A stretch of DNA of 64,000 nucleotides from Fastidiosipila sanguinis (GCF_002998295.1 NZ_CP027226.1:496001-560000); one strand, 5' to 3'. Shown: positions 26,355 to 36,324, counted from the stretch's first letter. The notes: generated from the letters alone by a model not told the origin. A program made the numbers and translations.

Positions 26355-26430
26355 CGGGGTGTAGCGCAGTTGGTAGCGCACCTGTTTTGGGAACAGGGGG
26401 TCGCAGGTTCAAGTCCTGTCACCCCGACCA
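26355..26430 (+). tRNA. tRNA-Pro (anticodon TGG)
   Basis: The cloverleaf is complete. The acceptor is CGGGGTG / CACCCCG, the D arm GCGC / GCGC, and the anticodon stem CCTGT / ACAGG with loop TTTGGGA (anticodon TGG). The T arm is GCAGG-TTCAAGT-CCTGT. CCA is encoded at 26428-26430. It is a single tRNA gene followed directly by a terminator. Confidence 0.97.
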
Positions 26431-26432
26431 CG

Positions 26433-26476
26433 AAGAAAGCCTGTAGCCATAGAAGTTACAGGCTTTCTTATTTTTT
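26433..26476 (+). terminator. Intrinsic terminator after tRNA-Pro
   Basis: AAGAAAGCCTGTA / TACAGGCTTTCTT stem followed by a TTATTTTTT tail. Confidence 0.85.
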
Positions 26477-26604
26477 GCGAAAATTTTTATCTCATGAGAA
26501 ATATTTAGATGAAATTAATTAGCGCCTTATTATCTTAATGGATGCTATTAAAAATGGTAAATTGACGAAATAAATTATTATATATAAAATTAGTACAAAT
26601 GATT

Positions 26605-26685
26605 TATGGGAATGAAGTTCTCCCGAGGGCAACCTAAACCGCTTATAATAGCTGATGACTTCTGCGAAATATGTCGCAGGAGTGT
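26605..26685 (+). promoter_or_regulatory. Fluoride riboswitch (crcB motif)
   Basis: The leader shows the conserved crcB-motif elements in order. They are a first stem GGGA...GAAGTTCTCCC, then CCTAAACCGCT, then AGCTGATGACT, and a final stem CTTCTGCGA / TCGCAGGAG (26659-26667 with 26674-26682). Fluoride-bound crcB RNAs turn on detoxification genes. The expression platform is short. GGGAGG of the downstream ribosome site (about 26700-26705) could pair with CTCCC of the first stem, which would suggest translational control, but this is inferred. Confidence 0.85.
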
Positions 26686-26710
26686 ATCTTGCGATTAATG
26701 GGAGGAATTT

Positions 26711-27907
26711 ATGTTAACATCATTATCTTTAATTCTTTTACTTGGTTTTGCATCAGGTTTTTTATTTGAGAAAATTAAGATTCCAAAAATTATAGGGATG
26801 TTGTTTGCTGGAATAATTTTAGGTCCATACGTGCTCGATTGGTTCGACCCTAAAATTTTATCAATTTCAGCAGAATTACGTAAAATAGCACTAATTATTA
26901 TTTTATTAAAAGCAGGATTTTCTTTAGATTTGAACGATTTGAAAAAAGTTGGAAGACCTGCTGTTCTAATGTCTTTTGTGCCGGCGTCTTTTGAAATAAT
27001 TGCCTATGTAATATTTGCACCTTGGCTATTGGGCATATCAAGAATAGATGCTGCAGTAATGGGAGCAGTTTTAAGTGCTGTTTCTCCTGCTGTTGTTGTT
27101 CCTAGAATGGTCAATTATATAGAGACAAATTGGGGTAGCAAAAAATCTATTCCACAAATGATAATGGCCAGCGCTTCCTGTGATGATATTATTGTAATAG
27201 TTTTATTCACAACATTTTTGGGTATAGCTCAAGAGGGCACTGTAGATCTAAAAGGATTTTTGAATATTCCAATATCTATTATTATGGGTATTCTTTTAGG
27301 TATAAGTGCAGGTTTTATTCTGCATTATATTTTTGAAAAAGCCTATTTGAATAATCAATATTTGAGAAATAGTGTAAAAGTAATAATTATTTTAGCTGTA
27401 TCTTTACTTATGGTCACAGTAGAAGATATGTTGAAAGGCATATTATCAGTATCAGGATTATTAGCTGTTGTAAGCATGGCATGTGTACTAAAAATTAAAA
27501 GTAATACTAATGTATCTGAGCGACTTTCAGAGAAGTTTGGAAAAATATGGATTGCGGCAGAAATTATATTATTTGTTCTAGTGGGAGCTGCAGTAGATAT
27601 TAGATACACATTGGAAGCAGGAAGTTCTGCGGTGTTATTAATTCTTTTGGCATTGATAGTTAGGTCATTCGGAGTATGGCTTAGCATATTAAAAACTAAT
27701 CTATCCTGGAAAGAGAAGTTGTTTTGTGTGATAGCATATTTACCAAAAGCAACTGTCCAGGCAGCGATAGGATCAGTTCCGTTGGCTGTAGGCTTGCCAA
27801 GCGGGAATTTAATTCTGTCTGTTGCAGTAATGTCTATATTGATTACCGCTCCAATAGGTGCCGCTGCTATGGATAATAGTTATAAAGTTCTTTTGAAGAA
27901 TGAATAG
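26711..27907 (+). CDS. Cation:proton antiporter (CPA2/KefB-NhaA-like), fluoride-riboswitch controlled
   Basis: This 398-residue protein has about 12 TM segments. It opens with an LLGFASGFLFEKIKIPKIIGMLFAGIILGP type N-terminus, as in CPA2 monovalent cation:proton antiporters. ILLKAGFSLDL and the paired acidic ASCDDIIVI motif in the transport core also fit. It is preceded by a crcB-motif RNA, so it is probably induced by fluoride. It may relieve the cytosolic acidification or cation imbalance that accompanies HF entry. Direct fluoride transport is not established for this family. GGGAGGA precedes the ATG. Confidence 0.85.
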   Translation: MLTSLSLILLLGFASGFLFEKIKIPKIIGMLFAGIILGPYVLDWFDPKILSISAELRKIALIIILLKAGFSLDLNDLKKVGRPAVLMSFVPASFEIIAYVIFAPWLLGISRIDAAVMGAVLSAVSPAVVVPRMVNYIETNWGSKKSIPQMIMASASCDDIIVIVLFTTFLGIAQEGTVDLKGFLNIPISIIMGILLGISAGFILHYIFEKAYLNNQYLRNSVKVIIILAVSLLMVTVEDMLKGILSVSGLLAVVSMACVLKIKSNTNVSERLSEKFGKIWIAAEIILFVLVGAAVDIRYTLEAGSSAVLLILLALIVRSFGVWLSILKTNLSWKEKLFCVIAYLPKATVQAAIGSVPLAVGLPSGNLILSVAVMSILITAPIGAAAMDNSYKVLLKNE

Positions 27908-28086
27908 ATTTTATTAAGATATTCAAATGTTTTAACACAGAAATCTATTGTTAATACAAGCTTTCTAGTAATTTATCCAAAGTGATTCTTTAATAAAGTA
28001 GAAATATTGTATGCTTTATTCAAAAACACCTACAAATTTGTCTAATTATTGTTTATAATTAAAGTATAAAAATCATGGAGTGATGA

Positions 28087-30156
28087 ATGAAAAGGGTCAA
28101 TGAAGAGTTAATTTTTGATGAGTATAAAGTTCATGAATACCTTGGTGCACATCATGTGGAAAATGATATTTATATATTTAGAGTATGGGCACCAAAGGCC
28201 AAAAGTGTTTCAGTCGTGGGAGACTTTAATGATTGGAACTCTAAAGACTCTCAACTAGAATTAGATCCGGAAAAAGGAATTTGGTCCGCTCAAATAGCAG
28301 GAGTAAAACCTGGAGATTGTTATAAATTTAGTGTCCTTGGAAATGACGATATTAACAGATTTAAAGCAGACCCGTTTGCTAGACAAACCGAATTAAGACC
28401 CCATGATGCCTCTGTAATTTATGCTCCGAGTGAATTTGAATGGGAAGATCAAGATTTTTGGAATGTAGAAGATATAGATACTACTAAAATCCCAATTAAT
28501 ATATATGAGGTTCACCTTGGTTCTTGGCAAAGAAAAGAGGATGGATCTTTTTACAACTATAAAGAAATTGCTCCAAAATTAGGTCAATATGTTAAAGATT
28601 TAAATTATACTCACATTCAAATATTGCCTCTAATGGAGCACGCCCAAGATGAATCCATAGGATATAGTGTTACAGGTTTTTATGCTCCTACAGCAAGGTA
28701 TGGTAGCCCAGAAGATTTTAAGTATTTCGTTAATTATATGCATGGGCTGGGTATCAAAGTGATTATGGATTGGGTTCCTACAGGTTTTTCATTGGAAGAT
28801 TATGGTTTGAGTATATTTGATGGAAGTAGTTGTTATGGTATTACAAATCATAATGAAAGTAATGAAGCCGTAACTGTTTTTGATTTCTCAAAGAAAGAAG
28901 TCAGAGCTTTCCTTTTATCGAATGCATATTACTGGATTTCTGAATATCACTTAGACGGATTAAAGTTTGATAATTTAGAGAAAATTATTAGCGAGAATGA
29001 TTTAAAGAGTAATTATTATAATAATCATCAAATTGACTATCATAGCATGCAAGCAATTAACTTTGTGCTTGAGTTAAATACCATGATTCATGAAGAATTT
29101 AATGGAGTTCTTTCCATTGCTCACAATTCTAGTAACTTAAACAATGTTACTAATGTTGGAAAAGACAAGGGTCTAGACTTTGATCTGAAGTGGGATTATG
29201 GTTGGTTGAAGGATACCTTAGAGTACTTCATGACTCCATATGATAAAAAATCTGAAGTTCACAGCTTAATAACTTTCTCTATGATGTACAACTTCCATGA
29301 ACGATTTATTCTACCATTATCTCATCAAGAGGTTATTCAGGGGTATGGCTCTTTAATTAGCAAAATGCCAGGAGATTATTGGAGACAGTTTGCTTCTCTT
29401 AGAACTCTAAATATGTATAGATTATGCCATCCTGGGGCAAAATTACTTTTCATGGGTGGGGAACTAGGCCAATTTGTTGAGTGGGATGTTAACAGTTCAC
29501 TACAATGGTTCCTATTAGATTATGCAATGCATAAACAATTCTTAGCCTTTATAAAAGCTGCTAATGCTTTGTATCTAGATAATCCTGAGATGTGGGAAGA
29601 TGATAAAACATGGAGTGGATTCACTTGGTTAAATAATGATGATGATAAAAGATCTACATACAGTTGGGTAAGGCGAGATTTGTCTGGAAATGTTGTTATT
29701 TGTTTATTTAATATGACACCAAATCCTGTAGATTCATTTAAAGTTGCAGTTCCGAAACGTGGAGCATATCAAGTTATTTTTAACAGTGACGATGCTGCAT
29801 GGGGTGGTTCAAATTATAATATGTTGAAAAATATTACAGAAACGAATTTGCATCCAGATAATTTTAGTTTTGGTGAAGCGCTTTATGATTGGAACGCTAA
29901 ACCTTATTTTGAGACAGATGAAACAGTTAATGAATCTGGTGTAAATGGTATAGTTTATTCAAGAGATATAGCGAATAAGAATTATAAGCAGTCTATTAAA
30001 CTTAATCTGCCACCTCTTTCTGCAGTAGTTTTAAGACACGTTGCTGATGATCCAAAAGCACAACCATTATCCCCATGGCCTGATCCAGAATTAGCTTATC
30101 CAAAAGATTTTAATCCTTTTAATAAAGCTGCTGATGAAGGTTTTGAGCTTAATTAA
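28087..30156 (+). CDS. Glycogen branching enzyme homologue lacking catalytic residues
   Basis: This 689-residue protein is collinear with GlgB: an N-terminal CBM48 (about 25-115), a GH13 barrel (about 135-510) and a C-terminal beta domain. Key positions are altered. DWVPGH is DWVPTG (G233), the invariant Arg two residues before the nucleophile is K293, and the nucleophile D295 remains. The general acid/base Glu in AEES is replaced in AHNS (H346). SHDEV is SHQEV (Q414 for the transition-state Asp). Branching activity is therefore unlikely. Glucan binding through CBM48 and an allosteric or scaffolding role is possible. It heads the glgC-glgD-glgA operon. Confidence 0.88.
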   Translation: MKRVNEELIFDEYKVHEYLGAHHVENDIYIFRVWAPKAKSVSVVGDFNDWNSKDSQLELDPEKGIWSAQIAGVKPGDCYKFSVLGNDDINRFKADPFARQTELRPHDASVIYAPSEFEWEDQDFWNVEDIDTTKIPINIYEVHLGSWQRKEDGSFYNYKEIAPKLGQYVKDLNYTHIQILPLMEHAQDESIGYSVTGFYAPTARYGSPEDFKYFVNYMHGLGIKVIMDWVPTGFSLEDYGLSIFDGSSCYGITNHNESNEAVTVFDFSKKEVRAFLLSNAYYWISEYHLDGLKFDNLEKIISENDLKSNYYNNHQIDYHSMQAINFVLELNTMIHEEFNGVLSIAHNSSNLNNVTNVGKDKGLDFDLKWDYGWLKDTLEYFMTPYDKKSEVHSLITFSMMYNFHERFILPLSHQEVIQGYGSLISKMPGDYWRQFASLRTLNMYRLCHPGAKLLFMGGELGQFVEWDVNSSLQWFLLDYAMHKQFLAFIKAANALYLDNPEMWEDDKTWSGFTWLNNDDDKRSTYSWVRRDLSGNVVICLFNMTPNPVDSFKVAVPKRGAYQVIFNSDDAAWGGSNYNMLKNITETNLHPDNFSFGEALYDWNAKPYFETDETVNESGVNGIVYSRDIANKNYKQSIKLNLPPLSAVVLRHVADDPKAQPLSPWPDPELAYPKDFNPFNKAADEGFELN

Positions 30157-30228
30157 TAAAGTAACTTAAATAAAGAAAATATAAAAATATAGTATGGGCA
30201 CGATGCCAAGGCAAACAAGGAGGTCAAA

Positions 30229-31488
30229 ATGGCAAAGAAAAATATGATAGCAATGATTCTTGCTGGTGGTCAAGGCTCTAGGTTAGGTGCATTGACTAAG
30301 ACTATGGCGAAGCCGGCAGTTCCGTTCGGTTCAAGATATAGGATAATTGATTTTGCGTTGAGTAACACAGCAAATTCAGGTATTGATACTGTTGGTGTTT
30401 TGACACAATACGAACCATTGGCGCTTAACACTTACGTAGGAAATGGACATCCATGGGATTTGGATAGGAATAATGGTGGTGCATTTATTTTGCCACCATA
30501 TGAGCACAAAGAGGGTAGTGACTGGTATAAGAATACTGCTAACTCAGTTTTCCAAAATATTGGATTTATCGATAAATTTGATCCTAAATATGTTGTTATT
30601 TTGTCAGGAGACCACATTTACAAGATGGACTACTCCGATATGTTGAAGTCTCATTTGGAAAATAATGCTGAATGTACAATCGCAGTTCTTGAAGTGCCTT
30701 GGGAAGAGGCATCGAGGTTCGGTATCATGAATACTGATGAAAATGATGCAATCATTGAGTTCGCAGAGAAGCCAGCGGAGCCAAAATCTAATCTAGCTTC
30801 AATGGGTATTTATATTTTCTCATGGCCAAGTTTACGACAAGCTCTTATTGAAGATGAGCATAACTCAGAATCTTCACATGACTTTGGAAAAAATATTATT
30901 CCTAAGTTTATTGAAGAAAATAGACCAATTTATGCATACAGATTTAATGGTTATTGGAAAGACGTTGGTACCATAGCCTCAATTTGGGAAGGTAATATGG
31001 AATTAATTGATAATCCAGAACAACTAAGTTTGCGTGACTCAGATTGGAGAATTAACTCCAGAAACCCAGTCAAACCAGCAGCTTATGTAGGCGATAAAGC
31101 TAAAGTGGATGAGACTATTTTTACAGATGGGTGTCGTATATATGGTGATGTTACTCATTCAGTTCTTTCACACTCAGTAATTGTTGAGGAAGGTGCAAAA
31201 GTAATTGACTCAGTATTGATGCCAGGAGCAATTGTTAGAAGCGGTGCTGTGGTAGAGAAAGCTATTATAGGAAGTGAGTCAGAAGTCACTAAAGGCTGTG
31301 TAGTTGGTGGGGCTAATACTAAAGGTAATGACAAATATAAAAATGAATACTGTAGTAATGGAATTACTGTAGTAGCTCCAGGAATTATATTAAAGCCAAA
31401 TTCAATAATTGAAGCAGAATCAATTGTTGAAGAACTAGAAGATATATCTGAAGCAGATTGTGTTATAGAAGAAATTAAGAAAGTTTAA
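30229..31488 (+). CDS. glgC: Glucose-1-phosphate adenylyltransferase, catalytic subunit
   Basis: This 419-residue enzyme makes ADP-glucose from ATP and glucose-1-phosphate, the committed step of glycogen synthesis. It has an intact nucleotide loop [28 protein letters not shown], the catalytic [15 protein letters not shown] for sugar-phosphate binding, and a C-terminal left-handed beta-helix ([18 protein letters not shown]). AAGGAGG precedes the ATG. Together with the following glgD it forms the GlgC/GlgD heteromer known from Firmicutes. Confidence 0.95.
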   Translation: MAKKNMIAMILAGGQGSRLGALTKTMAKPAVPFGSRYRIIDFALSNTANSGIDTVGVLTQYEPLALNTYVGNGHPWDLDRNNGGAFILPPYEHKEGSDWYKNTANSVFQNIGFIDKFDPKYVVILSGDHIYKMDYSDMLKSHLENNAECTIAVLEVPWEEASRFGIMNTDENDAIIEFAEKPAEPKSNLASMGIYIFSWPSLRQALIEDEHNSESSHDFGKNIIPKFIEENRPIYAYRFNGYWKDVGTIASIWEGNMELIDNPEQLSLRDSDWRINSRNPVKPAAYVGDKAKVDETIFTDGCRIYGDVTHSVLSHSVIVEEGAKVIDSVLMPGAIVRSGAVVEKAIIGSESEVTKGCVVGGANTKGNDKYKNEYCSNGITVVAPGIILKPNSIIEAESIVEELEDISEADCVIEEIKKV

Positions 31489-31500
31489 TAGGAGGGATTT

Positions 31501-32604
31501 ATGTTTTTAGATGCAGCCGGACTCATCCTTGCAGATGATAGAAGATTACACTTAAGTGAACTAACAAGATTACGTGCTTTCGCTGCAGTTCCTTTTGCGG
31601 GTAGATTTAGATTAATTGACTTTGCTTTATCTAATTTGGTCAACTCCGGTATAACAAGAGTTGGGGTAGCGACAAGCAATAAATACAAATCTTTAATGGA
31701 TCACTTAGGAACAGGTAGTGACTGGGATCTAGATAGAAGAACACAAGGATTGCATATATTGCCACCATATTTAGCTTCGGATAATTATTATGATGAAGGT
31801 GATGATTTAAAAGGTGCATTGGACTTTCTTTTAACTAGCAGAAATGAATACATTGTAGTTACTACAGCAAATAATATTTATAGTGCAGATTATTCCAAGT
31901 ATTTCCTAAAACATGAAGAATCTGGAGCAGATGTGAGTGTTTTATTTAATAGAGAAGTACCAAATGACGGGATTAATTTAGTTTTAGACATTGATGAGAA
32001 TGACAAGGTAACAGAACTTTACGTTAATCCTCAAGATAGAAGCGTAACAGCAAATAGTATTGGAGTAGTTATCCTTAAAAAGAGTTTATTAGAAAATATA
32101 GTTTCTAATGCAATCAGTCGAGGAATCCCAAGACTTACTCTTGATCTGATTTTAAGAAAGTATAATGAATTAGATATTAGAGCCTTTGAGTACACGGGCA
32201 CAGTTCTAAGAATTAATACTGTTCAATCATACTTTGAAGCTTCTATGAAGATTTTGGATAAACAAATTAATAAAGATATATTCTGGACAGAGAATTTAGT
32301 GTACACAAAAGTTAAAGACGAGGCTCCAGCTTTTATAAGTGCAGAAGCGAAAGTTGAGAATTCATTAGTATCAGATGGCTGCTTAGTAGAAGGAAGTGTA
32401 AAAGACACAGTCCTGTTCCGTTCTACTGATGTTGGTGAAGGTAGTTACTTAGAAAATTGCGTGATCATGCAGGGCTCTAAAATTGGTAAAAATGTTAAGT
32501 TGAAAAATGTAATTCTAGATAAAGACTGTGTTATTAAAGATGGTACCGAACTACAAGGAGAGGAAAATTATCCTGTAGTCATAGGAAAAGGAGCTATTGT
32601 GTAA
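31501..32604 (+). CDS. glgD: Glucose-1-phosphate adenylyltransferase regulatory subunit
   Basis: This 367-residue paralogue of GlgC has lost the catalytic nucleotide loop (LADDRRLHLSELT instead of AGGxGxRL) and the GDH(I/V)Y aspartate (TTANNIYSADY). It keeps FAGRFRLIDFALSNLVNSGI and the beta-helix C-terminus. In Firmicutes, GlgD boosts and tunes GlgC activity without being efficient itself. It lies 12 bp after glgC and overlaps glgA by one base (TAATG). Confidence 0.93.
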   Translation: MFLDAAGLILADDRRLHLSELTRLRAFAAVPFAGRFRLIDFALSNLVNSGITRVGVATSNKYKSLMDHLGTGSDWDLDRRTQGLHILPPYLASDNYYDEGDDLKGALDFLLTSRNEYIVVTTANNIYSADYSKYFLKHEESGADVSVLFNREVPNDGINLVLDIDENDKVTELYVNPQDRSVTANSIGVVILKKSLLENIVSNAISRGIPRLTLDLILRKYNELDIRAFEYTGTVLRINTVQSYFEASMKILDKQINKDIFWTENLVYTKVKDEAPAFISAEAKVENSLVSDGCLVEGSVKDTVLFRSTDVGEGSYLENCVIMQGSKIGKNVKLKNVILDKDCVIKDGTELQGEENYPVVIGKGAIV

Positions 32605-34058
32605 TGAAAAATAAAAAAATTCTAATGGTTACATCTGAATGTGTACCTTTTGCCAAAACAGGTGGTTTAGCAGATGTCTTAGGAGTTTTGCCAAAAAAGA
32701 TAAATGAACTTGGAAATGACTGTAGAGTTATTATGCCTTTGTATAGACAAATTAAAGAAAAATATATAGATGAATTGGAATTTATACGTTGGACAACTAT
32801 CCACATGGGATGGAGAACCATGTATAGTGGATTATTCAAAAAAGAACATGATGGAGTTATTTATTACTTTATAGATAACGAATTCTACTTTAATACTCCT
32901 AGTATATATACTGACTATTCTTTCGATATTGAAAGATTTAGCTTCTTCCAAAGAGCAGTATTAGATGCTCTGGGAGATCCAATGGATTTTTATCCTGATG
33001 TTTTACACTGCCATGATTGGCAAACTGGTATGATTCCATGTTTGTTGGATGCACATTATAGACCAAATGGATATTTCTTAGATATTAAGACAGTTTATAC
33101 AATACATAACTTGCAATATCAAGGTGTCCATGGCGTATCTCAAGTTGCCGATTTTATGGATTTACCTAGTTCCTATTTGACTGAATATGGTGTATTACAT
33201 AATGGAGTTCCTAACTTTATGAAGGCTGGAATTGTATATAGTGACTTAATAACAACAGTATCTCCAAATTACGCAAAAGAGATAATGACTTCCTTCTACG
33301 GCAAAGGATTGAATGGAGTCCTTAAGAGCTTTGAATATAAGGTTAAAGGGATTCTTAATGGTATAGATATGGATTCATATAATCCAGAAACGGACCCAGA
33401 TATTGTTAAGAATTATAATCTCGACACAGTATACAATGACAAAGTGGAAAATAAACTAGCTTTACAAAGAGAGCTTGCACTTGAAGAAAATAAAGATATT
33501 CCACTAATAACCATGGTTACTAGACTAGTTGATCAAAAAGGTTTGGATTTATTAATTAGAGTAGTGGATGAGCTCATGCAAGAAAATTGTCAGCTTGTAA
33601 TTTTGGGTACAGGTGATGGTTACTATGAGCATGAAATGTACTTAGCTGAAGAAAGAAATAAGAAAAACTTCAGAGGATGTGTAATGTATGACAGTGCAAT
33701 GTCGAGACGACTATATGCATCTGGAGACATTTTCTTGATGCCATCCATTTTTGAACCTTGTGGATTATCTCAAATGATATCAATGAGATATGGAACAGTA
33801 CCATTTGTAAGAGAAACAGGTGGTCTAAAAGACACTGTAACTGCATATAATATAGAGACAGGCGAAGGCAATGGATTTAGCTTCCCAAATATAAATGCAC
33901 ATGACATGTTGTTCCTAATGAAGAAGGCTTTGAACTTATATCAAAATGATAGAAATAGCTGGAATAATATAATTAGGAATGGTATGGTTGGCGACTTTAG
34001 TTGGGATAAATCAGCTAAAGAATACGATGAATCTTATAATGAGTTGCTAGAGCAATAA
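32604..34058 (+). CDS. glgA: Glycogen synthase (ADP-glucose)
   Basis: This 484-residue GT5 glycosyltransferase extends alpha-1,4-glucan. The family motifs are the KTGGLADV ADP-glucose loop (from residue 18), LHCHDWQTGMIP, TVYTIHNLQYQG, and the C-terminal PSIFEPCGLSQMISMRYG with its catalytic-region Glu. The length is normal. It is the last gene of the glycogen operon and is followed by a strong terminator. Confidence 0.95.
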   Translation: MKNKKILMVTSECVPFAKTGGLADVLGVLPKKINELGNDCRVIMPLYRQIKEKYIDELEFIRWTTIHMGWRTMYSGLFKKEHDGVIYYFIDNEFYFNTPSIYTDYSFDIERFSFFQRAVLDALGDPMDFYPDVLHCHDWQTGMIPCLLDAHYRPNGYFLDIKTVYTIHNLQYQGVHGVSQVADFMDLPSSYLTEYGVLHNGVPNFMKAGIVYSDLITTVSPNYAKEIMTSFYGKGLNGVLKSFEYKVKGILNGIDMDSYNPETDPDIVKNYNLDTVYNDKVENKLALQRELALEENKDIPLITMVTRLVDQKGLDLLIRVVDELMQENCQLVILGTGDGYYEHEMYLAEERNKKNFRGCVMYDSAMSRRLYASGDIFLMPSIFEPCGLSQMISMRYGTVPFVRETGGLKDTVTAYNIETGEGNGFSFPNINAHDMLFLMKKALNLYQNDRNSWNNIIRNGMVGDFSWDKSAKEYDESYNELLEQ

Positions 34059-34083
34059 AGTCATAAGAATAATTTAAGTAGAA

Positions 34084-34133
34084 AAAAGAGTGGAAACCTC
34101 AAGAAATTAAGGTTTCCACTCTTTTAATTTTTA
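34084..34133 (+). terminator. Intrinsic terminator after glgA
   Basis: AAAAGAGTGGAAACCT / AGGTTTCCACTCTTTT forms a 16-bp stem with a 10-nt loop, followed by AATTTTTAT. The left arm's A-run also makes it usable on the minus strand. Confidence 0.87.
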
Positions 34134-34156
34134 TACTTAGTTGTGGTTGTGACAGC

Positions 34157-34417
34157 TTACATAGTAGGCATAGGCATAAATTTTACGAACAGTAATGAAA
34201 CTAAGAAGATTATTAGTCCACCAACTAAAAGTAGACCGATCATTTGTACTATAGAAATCAAAGTTTCTTTGACCATAAACATAGTCTTCTTACGACGATT
34301 GGCTTTGATCTTTTCAGGATCTGTTTCACGAATAGTTTTATTCTTGCCAATGAAATTACCACAGTTTATACAAACACTTCTATTATTATTTTCTGTTCCA
34401 CACTTTTTGCAAATCAT
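34157..34417 (-). CDS. Small zinc-ribbon membrane protein
   Basis: This 86-residue protein begins MICKKCGTENNN...CINCGNFIG, a four-Cys zinc ribbon. A short basic stretch (KANRRKKTMF) follows, then one TM helix (about 55-80). A good AAGGAG site precedes the ATG, which supports it as the real gene on this segment. Zinc-ribbon plus single-TM proteins are common in Firmicutes but mostly uncharacterised. It is divergent from argS. Confidence 0.7.
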   Translation of the reverse strand: MICKKCGTENNNRSVCINCGNFIGKNKTIRETDPEKIKANRRKKTMFMVKETLISIVQMIGLLLVGGLIIFLVSLLFVKFMPMPTM

Positions 34418-34582
34418 GATTACTCCTTCAAAAGAAAATACTTTAAAAACAAATAATTTATTATAGTTTATAATAAATTAAGTGTATTATCTATCTTTGT
34501 TATTTCTTTAAGTTATATCTTTGATTGTAATACAAAAAATATAAACTGATTTTTAATTTATTTGGAATTGAGTGGAGTAAAT

Positions 34583-36307
34583 ATGGATTTTAAGAAGAAA
34601 ACTTTAGAATATTTAGTAGATGAATTAGATGTTGAACTGAGCGTTTTAGAGGAACTTATTGAGATACCTCCCCAAAGAGATATGGGAGACTTTGCTATCC
34701 CTTGCTTTAGGTTTGCAAAAATATTAAAAAAATCACCAGCAGTAATTGCTCAAGATTTTGCTGATAAATTAGATACACTTCCAGAATTTATAGATAGAGT
34801 AGAAGTTGCAGGACCATATTTAAATATCTTCCTTAATGTTTCAGTGTTTAATAAAACTATTACAAGCAATATATTAGAGTCTAATGATTTACTGAAATTC
34901 GATTGGGGCTCAGGTAAGATCGTACTTTTAGATTATTCTTCTCCAAATATTGCTAAACCTTTCCACGTAGGTCATGCATTTACAACTATTCTTGGAGATG
35001 TGCTTGCAAGAATGTATGCAAGTACTGGGTATGAAGTAGTTAGAATAAACCATCTTGGAGACTACGGAACTCAATTTGGTAAGTTAATTGTTGCATATGA
35101 AAATTGGGGAGACGCTTCTGCCTTAGAAGAAGATGCAATAAAAGAATTATTAAGAATTTATGTTAAGTTTCACGATGAAGCAAAATTAAATCCTGAACTA
35201 GAAGATCAAGCTAGAGCCAAATTTAGAAATTTGGAAGCGGGAGAGGCTTATGAATACGAATTATGGGAGAAGTTTAGAGAGTTTAGTTTAAACGAATTTA
35301 AGCGAATCTATAATCGTTTAGGCATGTACTTTGATAGCTATAAAGGTGAAGCTTTCTATATTGAAATGTTGGATAAAGTAGTCAATCTTTTGGAAGAAAA
35401 AGGAATATTAGTAGATAGTCAAGGTGCTAAGATAGTTGACTTGGAAGAATATTCCTTGCCACCAGTGATTGTTAGAAAATCAGACGGATCATCAATATAT
35501 GCAACAAGAGATATTGCAGCTGCTTTATATAGACACAAGAGATATAACTTTGATAAGTTATTGTATGTTGTTGGTCAAACTCAAGAATTACACTTTAAAC
35601 AATTATTTGCTACACTCAAAAAAGCTGGCTTTGATTGGGCTGACAATATGGAGTTTGTCGGATTTGGATTAGTAAAATTCCCTGAAGGAGTAAAGCTTTC
35701 AACCAGGTCAGGTGATGTAGTTTATCTTGAAGATTTAATCAATGAAGCTGTGAGTAGAACAAAGGCCGTTATAGAAAAAAACAATGAAAATTCTGATGAT
35801 CCAATGAGTCAAGAAGAAATTGATAAGGCTTCAGAGATCATAGCTTTAGCATCTGTAAGATATACTTTCTTAAGAAATGGTAGAGAAAGAGATATAGTAT
35901 TCTTATGGGACGAAATCCTTGATTATGAGGGCGATACAGCTCCTTACATGTTGTACTCTTATGCTAGAGCAAGAAGTATATTGAGAAAATCAGGTGTAGA
36001 TGCAAGTGAATTAAAAAATGCAGATTTAAGCATACTATCTGAAAATCAAGAATTTGAATTGTTGACAGAAATAAATAATTTACCTGCAAGTCTAGAACAA
36101 GCGTTGAAACACAATGAACCATCTATATTTGCTCGCCAAGTTATGACGGTATGTAGAAGTTTCAGTAGATTTTATAATCAAGTATCGATTTTACAAGCAG
36201 ATACTGAAGACCTAAAAATAGCAAGGTTAGCTTTAATTGAAGCTTTTTCAAAGACGGTAAAAGCTGCCTTAGCGTTGTTAGGTATTGATACAGTAGAACG
36301 TATGTAA
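34583..36307 (+). CDS. argS: Arginyl-tRNA synthetase
   Basis: This 574-residue class I synthetase attaches arginine to tRNA-Arg. The N-terminal additional domain is followed by SSPNIAKPFHVGH (HIGH motif as HVGH), NHLGDYGTQFGKL, SIYATRDIAAALYR, the KMSKS-equivalent KLSTRSG, and a C-terminal DALR-type anticodon domain. ATG 34583 follows GTGGAG. A TTG at 34562 is in frame but lies before the ribosome site. I looked for a T-box leader upstream and did not see one. Confidence 0.95.
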   Translation: MDFKKKTLEYLVDELDVELSVLEELIEIPPQRDMGDFAIPCFRFAKILKKSPAVIAQDFADKLDTLPEFIDRVEVAGPYLNIFLNVSVFNKTITSNILESNDLLKFDWGSGKIVLLDYSSPNIAKPFHVGHAFTTILGDVLARMYASTGYEVVRINHLGDYGTQFGKLIVAYENWGDASALEEDAIKELLRIYVKFHDEAKLNPELEDQARAKFRNLEAGEAYEYELWEKFREFSLNEFKRIYNRLGMYFDSYKGEAFYIEMLDKVVNLLEEKGILVDSQGAKIVDLEEYSLPPVIVRKSDGSSIYATRDIAAALYRHKRYNFDKLLYVVGQTQELHFKQLFATLKKAGFDWADNMEFVGFGLVKFPEGVKLSTRSGDVVYLEDLINEAVSRTKAVIEKNNENSDDPMSQEEIDKASEIIALASVRYTFLRNGRERDIVFLWDEILDYEGDTAPYMLYSYARARSILRKSGVDASELKNADLSILSENQEFELLTEINNLPASLEQALKHNEPSIFARQVMTVCRSFSRFYNQVSILQADTEDLKIARLALIEAFSKTVKAALALLGIDTVERM

Positions 36308-36324
36308 AATTAAAATGGAGTTGT

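Noticed and set aside
30229-32604. glgD suspected to be a decayed duplicate of glgC
   Set aside because: GlgD is a known non-catalytic partner of GlgC in Firmicutes, and loss of the nucleotide loop is normal for it.
34143-34466. 107-codon plus-strand frame after glgA
   Set aside because: The opposite strand encodes a zinc-ribbon/TM protein with a clear AAGGAG site. The plus frame is its shadow and overlaps the glgA terminator region.
34418-34582. Possible T-box leader before argS
   Set aside because: I searched the upstream region for a T-box core and terminator/antiterminator hairpins and saw none.
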